Assembly: GCF_921293095.1 (NCBI RefSeq) | Contig: NC_060252.1 | Location: forward strand, 75,784,866 to 75,848,865 | From: Ischnura elegans | Taxonomy: Eukaryota; Arthropoda; Insecta; Odonata; Coenagrionidae | Direction of reading: 5' to 3' | DNA length: 64,000 bases | Part shown: in pieces, positions 52,001 through 61,439 of the stretch | Numbering within the stretch: the stretch's first letter is position 1 | How the letters are laid out: each line of letters starts with the position of its first letter | Program-made: the position numbers and the translations under genes | Notes under the pieces: model-generated | The model's input: only the letters and a program-made list of their open reading frames with translations | Told to the model about the DNA's origin: nothing | Database searches by the model: none

Positions 52001-54970
52001 TAAATGACACATGGTAAACATTTCGTCTCATGTATACGAAACCTGCGCGAGCTGGGGCCTTTTGTTTGATTTCGAAGAGGAGGAAAGCGTCGGAGGAGGG
52101 GCCGAGGGCTGATGGATGGAGGGGGAAGCGGATTTTGGGAATTGTGCTACGCAGTTACTATCCCACGGCACTGAGGTTTACCTGGTGGGGGAAACCGGGG
52201 ATTTTCGGATTTTTTCACCCGGATCAATTTAGGTTCCCCACGTCGAACTCTTTTCACCGCTCTAACCCGCGAATTTGATGTAGTTCGTCAACTTGCCTAA
52301 AACGGCGCTGCATGCGCTAAAAGACTAGAGCTCTCTACATTTTTCCGAGTCAACTACCAAAGACGTGCGTGCGACAGTGTACGACGCGAAATTCAAAGTA
52401 TTCGAGGTATTCGAGGCGGTACTTTTCGCATAACTATTCGAAACCTCGAATATCGAATACTTTCTAGTATTCGAGGTATTCGATTATTCGCGGATACTAT
52501 TCGCACATCTCTATTTAAAATATTATGACAGGTAGCTCTTCAGAGTGATTAATATTTTTCATTTGACGACATATTTGCTAAATTGTTTTCAGATTTAAAA
52601 ACCACTTCAATTTGTCTGAGCATTATGTTATGCGAAATTTGTAGTCCACAGTTAATACATTTATTGTGAAATGTAATGGCTACAATTGCAGCCACTCTCC
52701 ATCACCTCTGCCGTATTTTATACTTCATCTCTTCCGCAATTCCATTTAGTTCAGTAAAATATTGCAACACGTACTGCTCAACAACAATAACATTGCATTG
52801 TTCTCTTAACCTCAAAATTCGCTAGTCAACTTTTTTTTAGTTTCGAAATCGCCACGTCACAGTGGTGACACCACTTAGAATCCAATTAGAGCAGGAAAGA
52901 GCCGATTATAGCGTAAGGGCACAGGAGCGTAGGGTGGACCCTACGGATTGGAACACAGCCTTTGTGTGTGGGAAAAGTGTGAAATTAATTAAATTTTAGT
53001 CTCAATCTTTTGTCAACCCTCTATAGAATGAAAATGTAATTGGCTCAGCTTTGCAAGATGCTAAGGTAATTTAAATGGAAGTATGTACAAAAATTTTGAG
53101 TTTCTAGCAATTTTCACTTTTTGCCTTCTGGAGCAATTGCTCGTTTTAGTGAGTACGGCATATAGTGAGCATTGTGTTGTATTGAGTGGTTGGCAATATA
53201 CTGCCAAAATGTCTATGATTAATATGTTAAAATACAGTAAAGACTTGCTTTAAAACCCCCACAATTAATGTTTTCCCACAATGTGTGACTTTTTTGTCAA
53301 GTCCTGATGATTTACATGTCTCCACTATGTTATATCTTCCCTGTATTTACACTAACAAAATTTTTAATGACCTGCCATTTTATGCTAGGCCACCAAAAGA
53401 AATATGGTGCATATCACATCACAACCATGCAAGGAGTGAAATGGAAAATGGTGGAAAAGTTTTGAGGCATTTACCAGTGAAAGACCTTAGAATCACATAT
53501 AATTTTCTTATTCGTTCTATTAATGGGATCGTCTCGTACTTACATGGTTAACTCGTTCTAATTCTTCAATAGGTAAATCAGGTTAAATTATAACAATTTA
53601 TGGTTGTACTTGTTCTCCAAATGCCTTAAATTACGTTACAAGTTGCAGTTATGCAATAAAATCATGAAGCATATGTAACTTCCGTCGTAAAATGTGCTCC
53701 AGGAAGAAGTTGGCTGTAATTAAGTTAAATGAAGAGATGATTTCCAATTTTCCTTGACAATTGTTTCCTTGCAAATAATTCTACCTTGTGAGCGTTATGC
53801 TCACGAAGTTAATGGGAATTCAGATCTAATATCATCTCTGCAAATTACACCTATACCAAATGAAAGCAGTAATTTAATGTGAATATGGGAGTTCCAGGGC
53901 TTCATCCTCCACCTTTGGATGCAACAAGTGGTTGATATACTGAGCAATTTTCTGTAGATACCGTATTTATCCGTATATAGTCCCCCTCTGATTATAGTCC
54001 CCCTCTGAATATAGTCCCCCCTCTAATTTGAGGTTTTAGTTTTGGGAAAATTTTTTAAAATGCGTTTGAATATAGCCCACCCTTTACTTTACTATGGGCA
54101 GTTTCGGAAAAAAGGGGGGCTATATTCAGATAAATATGATAATGAGCACTCATTAGAATCAGCTTTGACTTTATGTGATATTCCAAGGTCGAACCTTTAA
54201 AAACCTTTCCTTATTTGTTCAAGGTGTTAAATATTTTATTTATAATTTTGTCATTAATTACTGCTTATTAGAAGGTGGGTTTTCAGCTGATAACATCCAC
54301 GACAGCATTATTCAATGCCAGCCATTATTCTATGTAATAACTTCGATATAGATCTAATCACTGTGCTCCACCATATTATGTATTTGGAAGGGCATACATA
54401 TATGGCTTAATATCATGATGTACCATTATGTAAAATGTGAACCCAATTTTTAATGCTTAAATGACTATCAGAATAGTGAAAAAACTACTGGGTGTGCTAA
54501 ATTGCTAAATATATTTATCATGAGCTCCCTTTACTTTTATCTGAATGAAAAATAATAAGTTGTATGCAAACTGTAAGAAAGTTCTTTTTAAACTGATTAT
54601 ACACACATACAAGACAATGCCATCTTATTTTGTGAAAAAGCTACAATTGTGGTACTGATATGTTAGGTGAAGCAGGTGGCCCTGTAAAGGGGGGGCTTGT
54701 GCCCCCTGCATTCCCCATATGTATTCCCAGCTATATACTCCTTATACAAGAAATACTACTTAACTGTCTTTTCATTTTTTTCATGAAAGTTGAAGTTAAT
54801 CAGCTTTTCTGTGTGCTTTTGGTTTATTCTGAATTTTTATTTATTTCAGGTTACCAACTGCCCACACTTGCTTCAATGTTCTTATGCTGCCTGAATATGA
54901 AAGCAAGGAAAAGTTAAATGACAGATTACTGAAAGCAATCAACTATTCTAAAGGATTTGGGATGCTTTAA
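31061..54970 (+). CDS. UBE3A: UBE3A/E6AP, HECT-type E3 ubiquitin ligase
   Basis: Eleven exons: 31061-31110, 31578-31761, 31916-32189, 32471-33138, 36191-36793, 37121-37262, 42926-43131, 43233-43400, 46579-46734, 49401-49615 and 54850-54970. All have GT-AG borders and fit in phase, giving 928 aa (vertebrate forms are about 850-875). Residues 43-102 form the AZUL zinc finger ([20 protein letters not shown]) with ligands Cys63, Cys68, Cys73 and Cys102. A polar, acidic stretch (about 105-270) and an acidic, Ser-rich insert ([12 protein letters not shown]) account for the extra length. The HECT domain fills about 590-928: [38 protein letters not shown]-like core ([18 protein letters not shown]), [12 protein letters not shown], and the catalytic Cys896 in [15 protein letters not shown], 32 residues from the C-terminus FGML. 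It takes ubiquitin from an E2 as a thioester and transfers it to substrate lysines. Nothing in the domain looks broken. Confidence 0.97.
33139..36190 (+). other. UBE3A intron 4
   Basis: A 3.05-kb intron. A tRNA-derived SINE lies at about 34218-34515. The remainder is AT-rich, with no supported exon or further element. Confidence 0.7.
34218..34515 (+). mobile_element. tRNA-derived SINE, copy 1
   Basis: The sequence resembles a tRNA 5' part (GTGTTGGCTTCCCACCC), then the pol III B box GGTTCAAATCC (34272-34282), then a shared tail (GCAGAGATTTTTAGAGACTG, CCTTGGTGCCTTT-like, GCAGGCTAATG). The copies at 42337-42607 and 58718-58993 align over the full length. Diverged, in UBE3A intron 4. Confidence 0.75.
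38188..39305. mobile_element. PIF/Harbinger-like non-autonomous element
   Basis: The ends AGCCTGAATCACACGATCAT (38188 on) and ATGATCGTGTGATTCAGGCT (to 39305) are perfect inverted repeats of at least 20 bp. Related GCGATAGTGATCAC words follow inside. TAA flanks both sides (38185-38187, 39306-39308), a 3-bp duplication as in PIF/Harbinger. No transposase or DNA-binding frame was found in the 1,118 bp. Superfamily inferred from the TSD length only. Confidence 0.75.
39360..39655 (+). mobile_element. LINE 3'-end fragment
   Basis: Plus-strand translation gives [20 protein letters not shown] and, after shifts, [20 protein letters not shown]-like words. The minus-strand LINE at 58331 encodes the related VDEERQLLKEIWRRRKQWMM and MKGSRPQYELKEG. 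It is 5' truncated, as is usual for LINE insertions. Confidence 0.6.
40007..40173. repeat. foldback: 55-bp inverted repeats, Penelope-terminus-like
   Basis: AAAAAACCTTGTAAATTTCA...CCAGTTTCGTTGC (40007-40062) is matched inversely by GCGACGAAACTGG...TTTACAAGGTTTTTT (40118-40173) with scattered mismatches. The centre carries CCTGAGGATGTTGCACAGC next to CGAAACTGGTCG. Such words are typical of Penelope-like terminal repeats; that link is inferred. Confidence 0.55.
41235..41944. mobile_element. Tigger-like MITE
   Basis: Ends CAGTGCACTCCTGATTAT (41235 on) and ATAATTGGGAGTCTGCGG (to 41944) are imperfect inverted repeats flanked by TA on both sides (41233-41234, 41945-41946). CACTCCCGATTATC-like ends are typical of Tigger relatives. 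No intact transposase frame remains. Confidence 0.6.
42337..42607 (+). mobile_element. tRNA-derived SINE, copy 2
   Basis: Starts GATCAGGTTATTGCAGTGG, continues with GGCTTCCCACCC, a B-box-like AGGTTCAAATCTC (from 42388), GCAGAGATTCTTTTGAGGC, GCAGGCTAATGCAG and ends CCTCCTCCAAATATC. Full-length relative of the SINEs at 34218 and 58718. Confidence 0.75.
43401..46578 (+). other. UBE3A intron 8
   Basis: A 3.2-kb intron. Apart from the hairpin at 43672-43751 I see no element ends, exons or RNA genes. The sequence is uniformly AT-rich. Confidence 0.6.
43672..43751. repeat. hairpin with about 32-bp arms
   Basis: CGAAAATGAAACAGAGACTT (43672 on) pairs inversely with GAAGTCTCCGTTTCATTTTCG (to 43751); the arms have a few mismatches and a loop of about 16 nt. 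It lies in UBE3A intron 8. Confidence 0.7.
46735..49400 (+). other. UBE3A intron 9
   Basis: A 2.7-kb intron, read on both strands. No mobile element, exon or RNA gene could be supported. Confidence 0.55.
49996..50563. mobile_element. nested element with CAGGGTGTCC ends
   Basis: It starts CAGGGTGTCCAGCGACCGGG and ends GGCTAGACACCCT; the terminal CAGGGTGTC/GACACCCT(A) are inverted repeats. Words inside such as GGAATTATGCGTGAATT and CCTGGAATTAAAAATTC are typical of hAT-like arthropod MITEs. The 8-bp target duplication is not clear. Confidence 0.45.
50591..52512. mobile_element. 1.9-kb element with TTCGAATA-rich ends
   Basis: The ends AGAGATGGGTCGAATA and TATTCGCACATCTCT are imperfect inverted repeats. 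Each is followed inwards by many TATTCGAGGTATTCGA-type words. ATTTAAAAT flanks both sides (50582-50590, 52513-52521), a 9-bp direct repeat. The middle holds a tandem repeat (51375-52180) and no recognisable protein. It is inserted within the 49679-52959 element. Confidence 0.7.
51375..52180. repeat. tandem repeat, unit about 275 bp, 2 full copies and 1 partial
   Basis: TCATGCAGCAGTTGACCTCC opens copy 1 (51375) and copy 2 (51652). CTGCGCGAGC-like words recur at 51531, 51804 and 52043, and ACTATCCCACGG closes each copy. Copies 1 and 2 are full; copy 3 keeps only the distal half. Open frames in this stretch run through the repeats and are not evidence for genes. Confidence 0.85.
53961..54143. 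mobile_element. ATATAGTCCCCC-type MITE
   Basis: Starts CCGTATTTATCCGTATATAG and has three AATATAGTCCCCC-like tandem words. It ends GGGGGGCTATATTCAGATAA, whose complement matches the start. A fragment with the same TTTGAATATAGTCCCC and GGAGGACTATATTC parts lies at about 37780-37852. Confidence 0.55.
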
Positions 54971-55298
54971 TAGTTTTCTTACAGGAAAACCCAATTTTTT
55001 GCACCTAATTTGATTTACTGTGTTCAGTTTCCCTATTTCTTCATCTTGTGAATACACATGGTCACCCCTTTTGTACCAAAACAACAAAATTTCTCTCTGT
55101 GCAATGCTATGTTATGTTATTTTGCTGTTTGAAATATTTTTGAATCATTACTTGTCACAAAATTGACAGTAAATAATGAATTTACTGCTGTCCCTGTAAA
55201 AATTTTGAAGGAACTTTTGAGCAATCAATTCTTTTTAAACAAGTGTAGGTTTATTGACGATATTGTTATGTACCTCTGTATGTGTCTGATATCTTGTT

Positions 55299-55308
55299 AA
55301 TAAATAAA
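55299..55308 (+). terminator. UBE3A polyadenylation signal
   Basis: Overlapping AATAAATAAA about 330 nt after the stop codon, followed by an A-run. It is the first strong AATAAA cluster in the 3' UTR. Confidence 0.65.
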
Positions 55309-55319
55309 ATTAAGAAAAA

Positions 55320-56200
55320 AAATCTGAGGTGTATTTTTAATGTGTGTGCAATGTTAGGGTAGTGATTATCTGAGAGAACTTTGAAAATCTTTAACTGCTG
55401 GGGATTTTTTTAAATTTCTGGTTCTCAGGTAATTCTTTGATCAGTCTGGAAAAAAATGAGAAAAGAAATTCTAGTAATTTTCATTTCAGTTTATTGTGGG
55501 ATGATTTATTAAATACAGAAAATGTAGGTATCTTGGGTTTATGATGCTCATAAAAATTTAAATGCTAGTGCAAGTACAGTTTTTATCAGAATGCACTTTT
55601 GATTTGTTTGTTTCAACAGCCGTCATGTTTCTCAAGTTTTGATGAATTTTGTATGAGACTCGAATTAACTAAGGTAGTCATGTATTTGCGTTGGTAACTG
55701 TTAGGAAATATCTTGGTCAGGAAAATTGGTAAATTCAACACATTCATTATTTCATAACTGGATTACAATAGCAATTGTAATCACCATCTTTGGTCTGTGG
55801 TTGAGATTATTGGGCAGTTCCATGTAGAATCAGCCATAAGCCTATAACTTGATAAAATCAACCACTCTCTTTCAACACTTTCAGTGCGGATGACATATAT
55901 ATATATGCCATAAAGGCTTTTCCACTCAGGCGGAAGACATAAATGTATGTCTTCGGGAGTTTGTTTTTACGCTGGTCACTGGGGTGCTCCGAGTGCACCT
56001 AGCGTTACTTTTTCACCCTCCCGCAGTTCGGAAGTGACCTTACACCATTGCAGGAGTGTCTGTTTCTTGTTCTGTGTGTTCCTTCATTTTAAGTGTTTTT
56101 TTGTTTACATTGGTGCTATTTTTGTAACAATTTGGCAGGTTGAGATTTTTCTTTTCATTTCCTTCACCTCTTTTTCATTATTCTTATCGTAAATATCCCA
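55320..56200. other. region downstream of UBE3A
   Basis: AT-rich at first. At 55878 on, TTTCAGTGCGGATGAC with a TATATATATATG run resembles a piggyBac-type end, but no TTAA or partner end could be found. A GC-richer patch follows at 55970-56050. No gene supported. Confidence 0.4.
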
Positions 56201-56254
56201 TCATTTCTTACAAATGGATTATTTTTTTAAATAGGTTTTTTTACCTTTCTTTTT

Positions 56255-57190
56255 AATTTATTCATATTTTATGTACTATCACAAAAATTATGATTAAACT
56301 AACTTTTTTATTTAAAATATTTATCCCCGTTTCATACTCACTACATTATAAAAAAATGATCTTAGTGCGGTGCTTCAGTTAATTATGTTATATTTTAATT
56401 TCTTTTTCTAGGAAATTGTATTATTATTGCAAATTACGTTTATCCAGGGTGATTTTTTTTTATCTTTTTCCTACTTTTACGGAATATTTTCTCATTAGTT
56501 TCTCTAGGTCAATTACCAATCCTCTATTCATTCCGATTTTATTTCATTTTTTGAGTTATTCATAGGTCTTGGGGTTAGTTGTAGATTTTCTTCCTTTTCA
56601 TAAAAAATAACATATTAATAGCATATGCAACACTGCATCACATAATGTACAGTATTGGTCTGTATTTTTTTACTCGTGTATTTGTTTCCTTAGCTTTGTA
56701 AACGAAATTGCGGAAATGAATAGATAAACTCAGAGGAATTTTAAGCATAACGGTATTTAACTATTATTTATTCCCTTGAATTAGTATTTTATCTTATTTT
56801 TTAATTTGTTCATATCTTATGTGCAACCACAAAAATTATGATCAGACTTAGTTTTTGTTAATAACGTATATTCCCGTCTCAAAACTCACTAGTTTATATC
56901 AAAATTTTTCCAGTGCGGTCCATAAGCTCATATGTTATACTTTATTAATAATTTTTTACATCATTATTGCAAATTACTTTTTTTTACATATTTTGGGTTT
57001 TTTTCCTAATTTTACGGCATATTTTCTCAGTCATTGCTCCACATCAATTACTTGTCCTCTAATTCATTATGGTGTTTTCATTTTGTAGGTCATTAATACG
57101 TTCTAGTGTTAGGTACAGATACAGTCTTACTTTTCGTAAAAACTAACACATTAATCACTCATGCAACACTCCATTACACAAATTGTAATA
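56255..57190. repeat. diverged tandem duplication, unit about 0.4 kb
   Basis: Copy A (about 56255-56645) and copy B (about 56802-57185) share the same ordered blocks: TTCATAT-TTATGT, CACAAAAATTATGAT, AGTGCGG, TTATTGCAAATTAC, TTTTACGG-ATATTTTCTCA, CAATTAC and GCAACACT-CAT-ACA. They are strongly diverged and in direct orientation. No protein or known element is evident. Confidence 0.65.
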
Positions 57191-57199
57191 TTTTGCTGG

Positions 57200-58015
57200 A
57201 TAATTTTTATGGCTCAAGGTCCCTCCCTACCAGTGGCACTCCCAGGGAATTTGCAAATGAAATTTTCTTTGAAATAATCCTCTCGTAGAGGGAGAAAAAT
57301 GCAGAAAGCATTTTCCTCCGAAATCCTTCATCAAGGGCCTTCACTAAGGGCATAATGAGTTGGAAGCCGTTGGGCAGGGAGAACTGGAAACTTGGCTGGG
57401 CCGTCTTCTCCACATGGGCGCAATTAGGAGTTGATTAGATGTGCCTACTCGTAAGTAACTTTGTTGCAACCTCTCGGTCATGGGCTCGATTATGCCCATG
57501 AAAAATAAATTTGTCTTTACTTGTTTTTGTACAAATACCTAGATTAAGAAGAGACCAGCACGTGTCGCGGATTATTCGGTCTAGATCACCGTGACAAACT
57601 ATACTAAAATCAAACATAACTGGATTTACGGTTAGAATTAAAGTATCATCTGTCTAGCATTTCCTAAGGCTTGTGGCCTCTTTTCATTATCGATAATACT
57701 TTTCCATTTAGAGTATTGTCCTTCTTGCTAACCTCAGTGATGGATCCCAAGGAGGGTTATGCCATTCATAGGGCAGCTTTCAGCAATTCAGTTGCTCGTC
57801 TCCCACTTTCACAGATGGCTGGACGGCGAAATCTTTTTCCTGGAAGATTAGGGGTGTGTTTGAATATGATTCGCCGCAAAAAATATATGTTCGTTATTGT
57901 GCAGTCCACATACCCACCATGGAAACTTTCAAGAACCTGATTATTATTGTTATTGAAATATTCTATCAATTATGATAGGTTTGCATGGAGTATTTAAGAA
58001 ATATTCTGGCAGCCT
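57200..58015. other. unassigned stretch
   Basis: An open frame of about 70 codons near 57740-57940 (SVARLPLSQMAGRRNLFPGR) has no start context, splice signals or family that I recognise. The opposite strand is open too. Treated as non-coding. Confidence 0.35.
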
Positions 58016-58023
58016 ATCCTCAT

Positions 58024-58322
58024 CAGTGGCGCAGCGAGGGGGGTTTTGGGGGATGAAACCCCCCCAGAGCTCACAGAAAATTTGAAGGTTAATCTATTTT
58101 ACTTAATTGGATTAAAATTACTTATAGAATAATGTGAGGATTAATAAAATATGCCTCAGTAGGCCGTAAAACTAACCATTTTAAACCTGTTATCTTAATT
58201 TTTTTCTTGCGGAGGGCCTCCGCACCTCCCGCTCATCCTGGTGGGTATGCCATGCCCCCAGGCCCCCAGTATTAGTTGCACCTGAAACCCCCCCCTAGCC
58301 TTAATTCCTAGCTGCGCCTCTG
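58024..58322. mobile_element. hAT MITE with 8-bp target duplication
   Basis: Starts CAGTGGCGCAGCGAGGGGGG and ends CTAGCTGCGCCTCTG. ATCCTCAT (58016-58023) and ATCCTCAC (58323-58330) flank it, a 7/8 target duplication. It is 299 bp and the inverted sibling of 12743-13043 (301 bp). It inserted at the 3' edge of the minus-strand LINE. Confidence 0.82.
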
Positions 58323-58330
58323 ATCCTCAC

Positions 58331-59355
58331 TTCATTGAATTCCTTCTTTTAATTCATACTGAGGCCTACTCCCTTTCATTTTATCTAAAAGTCCTACTCT
58401 CTTCCTTGATCTCCCTTGTTTATCCAACATTCTACCCTCTAACACTGTTTTCAATATGCCCTCTCCGTTAAATACTTGCATCATCCATTGCTTCCGTCTC
58501 CTCCATATCTCTTTTAGAAGCTGCCTCTCCTCATCCACCACGTCCAGCACTATGTCGTTTCACCTCATTTCTGTCCCCTTTACTGTCTCCATTGTTCTCC
58601 TCATCCACGTCTTGATCACGTCTAGTCTTCTCTCGTCCTCCTTCCTAAATGTCCATGTTTCCACACCGTAAAGCGCTACACTCCAGATCAGTCTCTTAAC
58701 TATCCTTTTCTTTAAACAGGGGATCAGGTTGGTTTGGTGGCTAGAGTGTTGGCTTCTCACCCGGCAGGCTGGGGTTCAAATCCTGGCAGGCTTGGACTGC
58801 CCGATCCCTGCTTGAATGATGTGTGGAGGACATTTCAAGTGCAACACTCCATCCGTCGGATGGGATGATAAGCCGCGGTCCCCTTGGTGCCTTTTGTTAA
58901 GAGTAGGCTGATGGGGACTTAGGTTTCTCTTTATCCTTCCTTCCTCATGGCGCAAATGACCTCAGCTGTCGGTCACCTCCTCCAAATACCATGCCTTTTC
59001 TTTAAACTCTTACAAAATGATTCTATCTTAAACTCCTTCCTGTTCATGAATGCTTCTTTTGACATTGCAATTCTTTTCCTGACGTCCTTACTGCTGTATC
59101 CATTTCACTGTAATGTGCTTCCCAAATAGTTCAATTGCTCTACTTGCTGAAGTTTTTACCTGCCTACTTTTACTTCATGTCTCACATGCCTAGCTTGCAA
59201 TGCTTTACTAAACTGTATAACCTTGGTATTTTTATGATTGATCATCATAGAATATTCTTTGCAGCACTTGTCTAATGCAACCACTTGAGTCTTCAGCTCC
59301 CTTGCTGACTGATCATCCACCAATCAATGCCTGATCATCCATGAACATGACTAAT
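58331..59355 (-). mobile_element. LINE, reverse-transcriptase 3' part
   Basis: Minus-strand translation contains FVDDQALIGG (the FxDD catalytic block near 59330), LIWSVALYGVETWTFRKEDE (about 58700-58640) and VDEERQLLKEIWRRRKQWMM (about 58535-58480), the usual order from reverse-transcriptase core to C-terminus in an arthropod LINE with APE endonuclease. The SINE at 58718-58993 interrupts it. A Penelope-like element separates it from the endonuclease half at 61440. Frames are broken, so it is inactive. Confidence 0.68.
58718..58993 (+). mobile_element. tRNA-derived SINE with exact 14-bp target duplication
   Basis: CCTTTTCTTTAAAC occurs at 58704-58717 and 58994-59007, exactly flanking a 276-bp SINE. 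The element has the tRNA-like GGCTTCTCACCCGGCAGG, the B box GGTTCAAATCC (58773-58783) and the tail shared with the copies at 34218 and 42337. It split the LINE sequence, so it is younger. The exact boundaries define the full unit of this family. Confidence 0.88.
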
Positions 59356-59469
59356 CTAGTGAAGAGTTCTCGGGATTGTCACTTGGTCAGGAACTGCATG
59401 ACTGCGGACTCGGCCATCGTCCTCAGGGCTGTGAGTGTCGAGTGAGAGATTTAACTTGATTATATACAG

Positions 59470-59961
59470 TCACTCTGGTGGTCTGGTGACTGCAGTTTGG
59501 CTGTCGTCAGTGGCACGATCTGATTGGCTGGCGTGTTGGTGATGGTTTTGCCTAACCTTTTGGATAGTTTTGAGCACAGGTTTACAAGTGTTGCTCAATG
59601 CATATCCGGAATACTGTTGATGGTATTCTTTGATGAGTCGATCCCAAAAGCCATTGGATTGGCAGAGCATCTTGGTGTCGTCAAATTTAACTGTATTTCT
59701 GCATTCCATACAATGCTCTTGGATGGCTGAGTTTTTGGGCTGTCCTAGGCGGAGGTGGCATTTGTGTTCTTTTAGCCGCGTATCTATAGTGTGGCCCATC
59801 TCACCAATGTATATCTTCCCACACCCAAATGGGACTTGATAAACGCCAGGTGTCTTCAATCCTACCGGATCTTTTTTGGTGATTTGTGGATGGCCTGTAT
59901 GTTGAATCTCTTCAGAATTCTCGCCAATTTCCCCGACATTGAAGAGATATATGGTAGACAC
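59470..59961 (-). pseudogene. GIY-YIG endonuclease part of the Penelope-like element
   Basis: An open frame of 163 codons. GVYQVPFGCGKIYIGEMGHT contains the GVY and YIG halves of the GIY-YIG motif; IDTRLKEHKCHLRLG supplies the conserved Arg, and SAIQEHC the later conserved block. In intact elements this domain nicks target DNA for priming. The domain looks complete, but its link to the reverse transcriptase is broken by frame changes upstream, so it is annotated as a remnant. Confidence 0.75.
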
Positions 59962-60108
59962 GCCTTTGCAGCTGGTTAATCTCTTTCTCCATCTCCTCTC
60001 CTTGAGTTTGTCTTGGATAAGGACCTCTTTTGGGCCTTGGAAATTTGTCTCTCATCATATCCATTCTGCTGTAAGGTTTTTCGAAGGCGCTTTAGTTCTG
60101 GTGCCAGG

Positions 60109-61170
60109 CTATCTTTGTCCGAGATGGATACGGCTCGATGAATCAGGCCATTCATTACTGCCATTCTCTGCGAAGGGTGGTGGTGACTCCGTCCATGTAA
60201 GTAAAGGTCGGTGTGGGTGGGTTTTTGGTAAACACTGACCGAGAGTTCCGCCTGTCCGTCTGAAAACCAAAATGTCGAGAAACAGGTGTCTATTGTTTTC
60301 TTCTATTTCCATGGTGAGCTTGATGCTTCTGTGTTGACAGTTCATGTGATCGAGGAAGTGATCCAGGCTGCTTCTCCTGTGGGGCCACACCACAAAAGTA
60401 TCTTCCACATATCGAAGAGAGAACAAGGTTTCAATGGAGCCGAACTCAGAACCTTTTCCTCAAAGTCCTCCATAAATAAGTTGGCAATAGCAGGGGAAAG
60501 AGGGGAGCCCATGGCTACCCCATCAGATTGGTCATAGAACTCTCCATGGTATTGGAAGTAAGTGGAAGTCAGCACATGGCGGAACAGCTGCACTGTGTCT
60601 CCATCAAACTTCTCAGCTAGTAGTCGCAGGGTGTCCTCTAGAGGGATGCATGTAAAAAGAGACACCACATTTAGGCTCACCAGCAAATCTGTCTCTTGGA
60701 TACCAGCGAGTATTTTCACAAGCTCAGTTGAGTTCTTAATGTGGTGCTCACTGTGGCCAACATATGGTGCTAAAATACCTGTGAGGTATTTTGCCAGGTT
60801 GTAAGTTGGTGAGCCGATGGCGCTCACGATTGGTCGTAGAGGAATTCCGTCCTTGTGAATTTTTGGTAGGCCATAGAGTCTAGGTGGAGCTGGTGCTGGT
60901 TGTCGGAGATTCTTGATCGTCTCCTTCGGTAAGCCCGTCTTTTTGATGAGGGCATTGGTCTTCCTCATCATGGCATCTGTGGGATCTCGTTTCAGCTTGT
61001 TGTAGGCCTGGTCATGTAGAATGTCCTGTATTTTAGTGTTGTAATCCTCGGCTTGTAAGAGGACAGTGGAATTGCCCTTATCAGCAGGCAAAATGGTGAT
61101 ACTTCTGTTTGCACATAGGGCTCGGATGGCATTGCGTTCTTCCTTGCTGATGTTGGATTTGGGAGGTATT
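60109..61170 (-). pseudogene. Penelope-like reverse transcriptase, catalytic residues changed
   Basis: Blocks in order: PADKGNSTVLLQAEDY, RLYGLPKIHKDGIPLRPIVS, GSPTYNLAKYL, LVSLNVVSLFTCIPLEDTL (motif A), SDGVAMGSPLSPAIANLF (motif B) and, in a shifted frame, LRYVEDTFVVW (motif C). Motif A normally has Asp (FDVVSLF) and motif C normally Asp-Asp (YVDD). Here they read LN and ED. With the frame shift between B and C near 60380-60420, the enzyme is dead. The family assignment itself is firm. Confidence 0.8.
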
Positions 61171-61439
61171 ATATGGGCAATACGCGTAATAGTTCAAAAA
61201 TTATCTTCATTTACCATCCCTCTCTAAATTCTTCATAAGCTCTAATTATTATTATTATAATGTGATATTTTTCATGTTCACCACTTTCCCAGCCTTCATA
61301 TCATGAAATGCTTTCTCGATTTCAGCATCTTAGACCCCTGACGTAGGATTATCTTCTGCAACTGCACTTTCTTCCTCTAACTTCAATCTTTCTGGCCTAT
61401 TCTTGTTGTTGTACAGATCCAGCCACCAAGTTTTTCTCA

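Larger units (their letters stand above)
49679..52959. mobile_element. 3.3-kb element or composite with GCTGTGTTCCA ends
   Basis: GCTGTGTTCCAGTCC (49679 on) and GGATTGGAACACAGC (to 52959) are inverted repeats with one mismatch. CTTTG occurs immediately outside both ends (49674-49678, 52960-52964) as a 5-bp target duplication. Inside lie two other elements (49996 and 50591), so the original element was much shorter. No transposase was seen. It fills much of the last UBE3A intron. Superfamily not assigned. Confidence 0.65.
59360..61175 (-). mobile_element. Penelope-like element, RT plus GIY-YIG
   Basis: On the minus strand the order is reverse transcriptase (61170-60109) then GIY-YIG endonuclease (59961-59470), the layout of Penelope-like elements. 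It starts within the RT N-terminal region (SKEERNAIRALCANRSITIL), so it is 5' truncated. The reading frame breaks near 60380 and 60150. It lies between the two halves of a LINE in the same orientation, so it inserted into or replaced the middle of that LINE. Better preserved than the relic at 25100. Confidence 0.82.

Noticed and set aside
51103-52278. Open frames in the 50.6-52.5 kb region
   Set aside because: They run through tandem repeats and element ends, with no splice signals and no recognisable domain.
57671-57940. Small gene with SVARLPLSQMAGRRNLFPGR
   Set aside because: No start context, no splice support, an open frame on the opposite strand as well, and no recognisable family.
59524-60804. 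Plus-strand open frames over the Penelope-like element
   Set aside because: The minus strand carries the clear RT and GIY-YIG motifs; the plus-strand frames have none.
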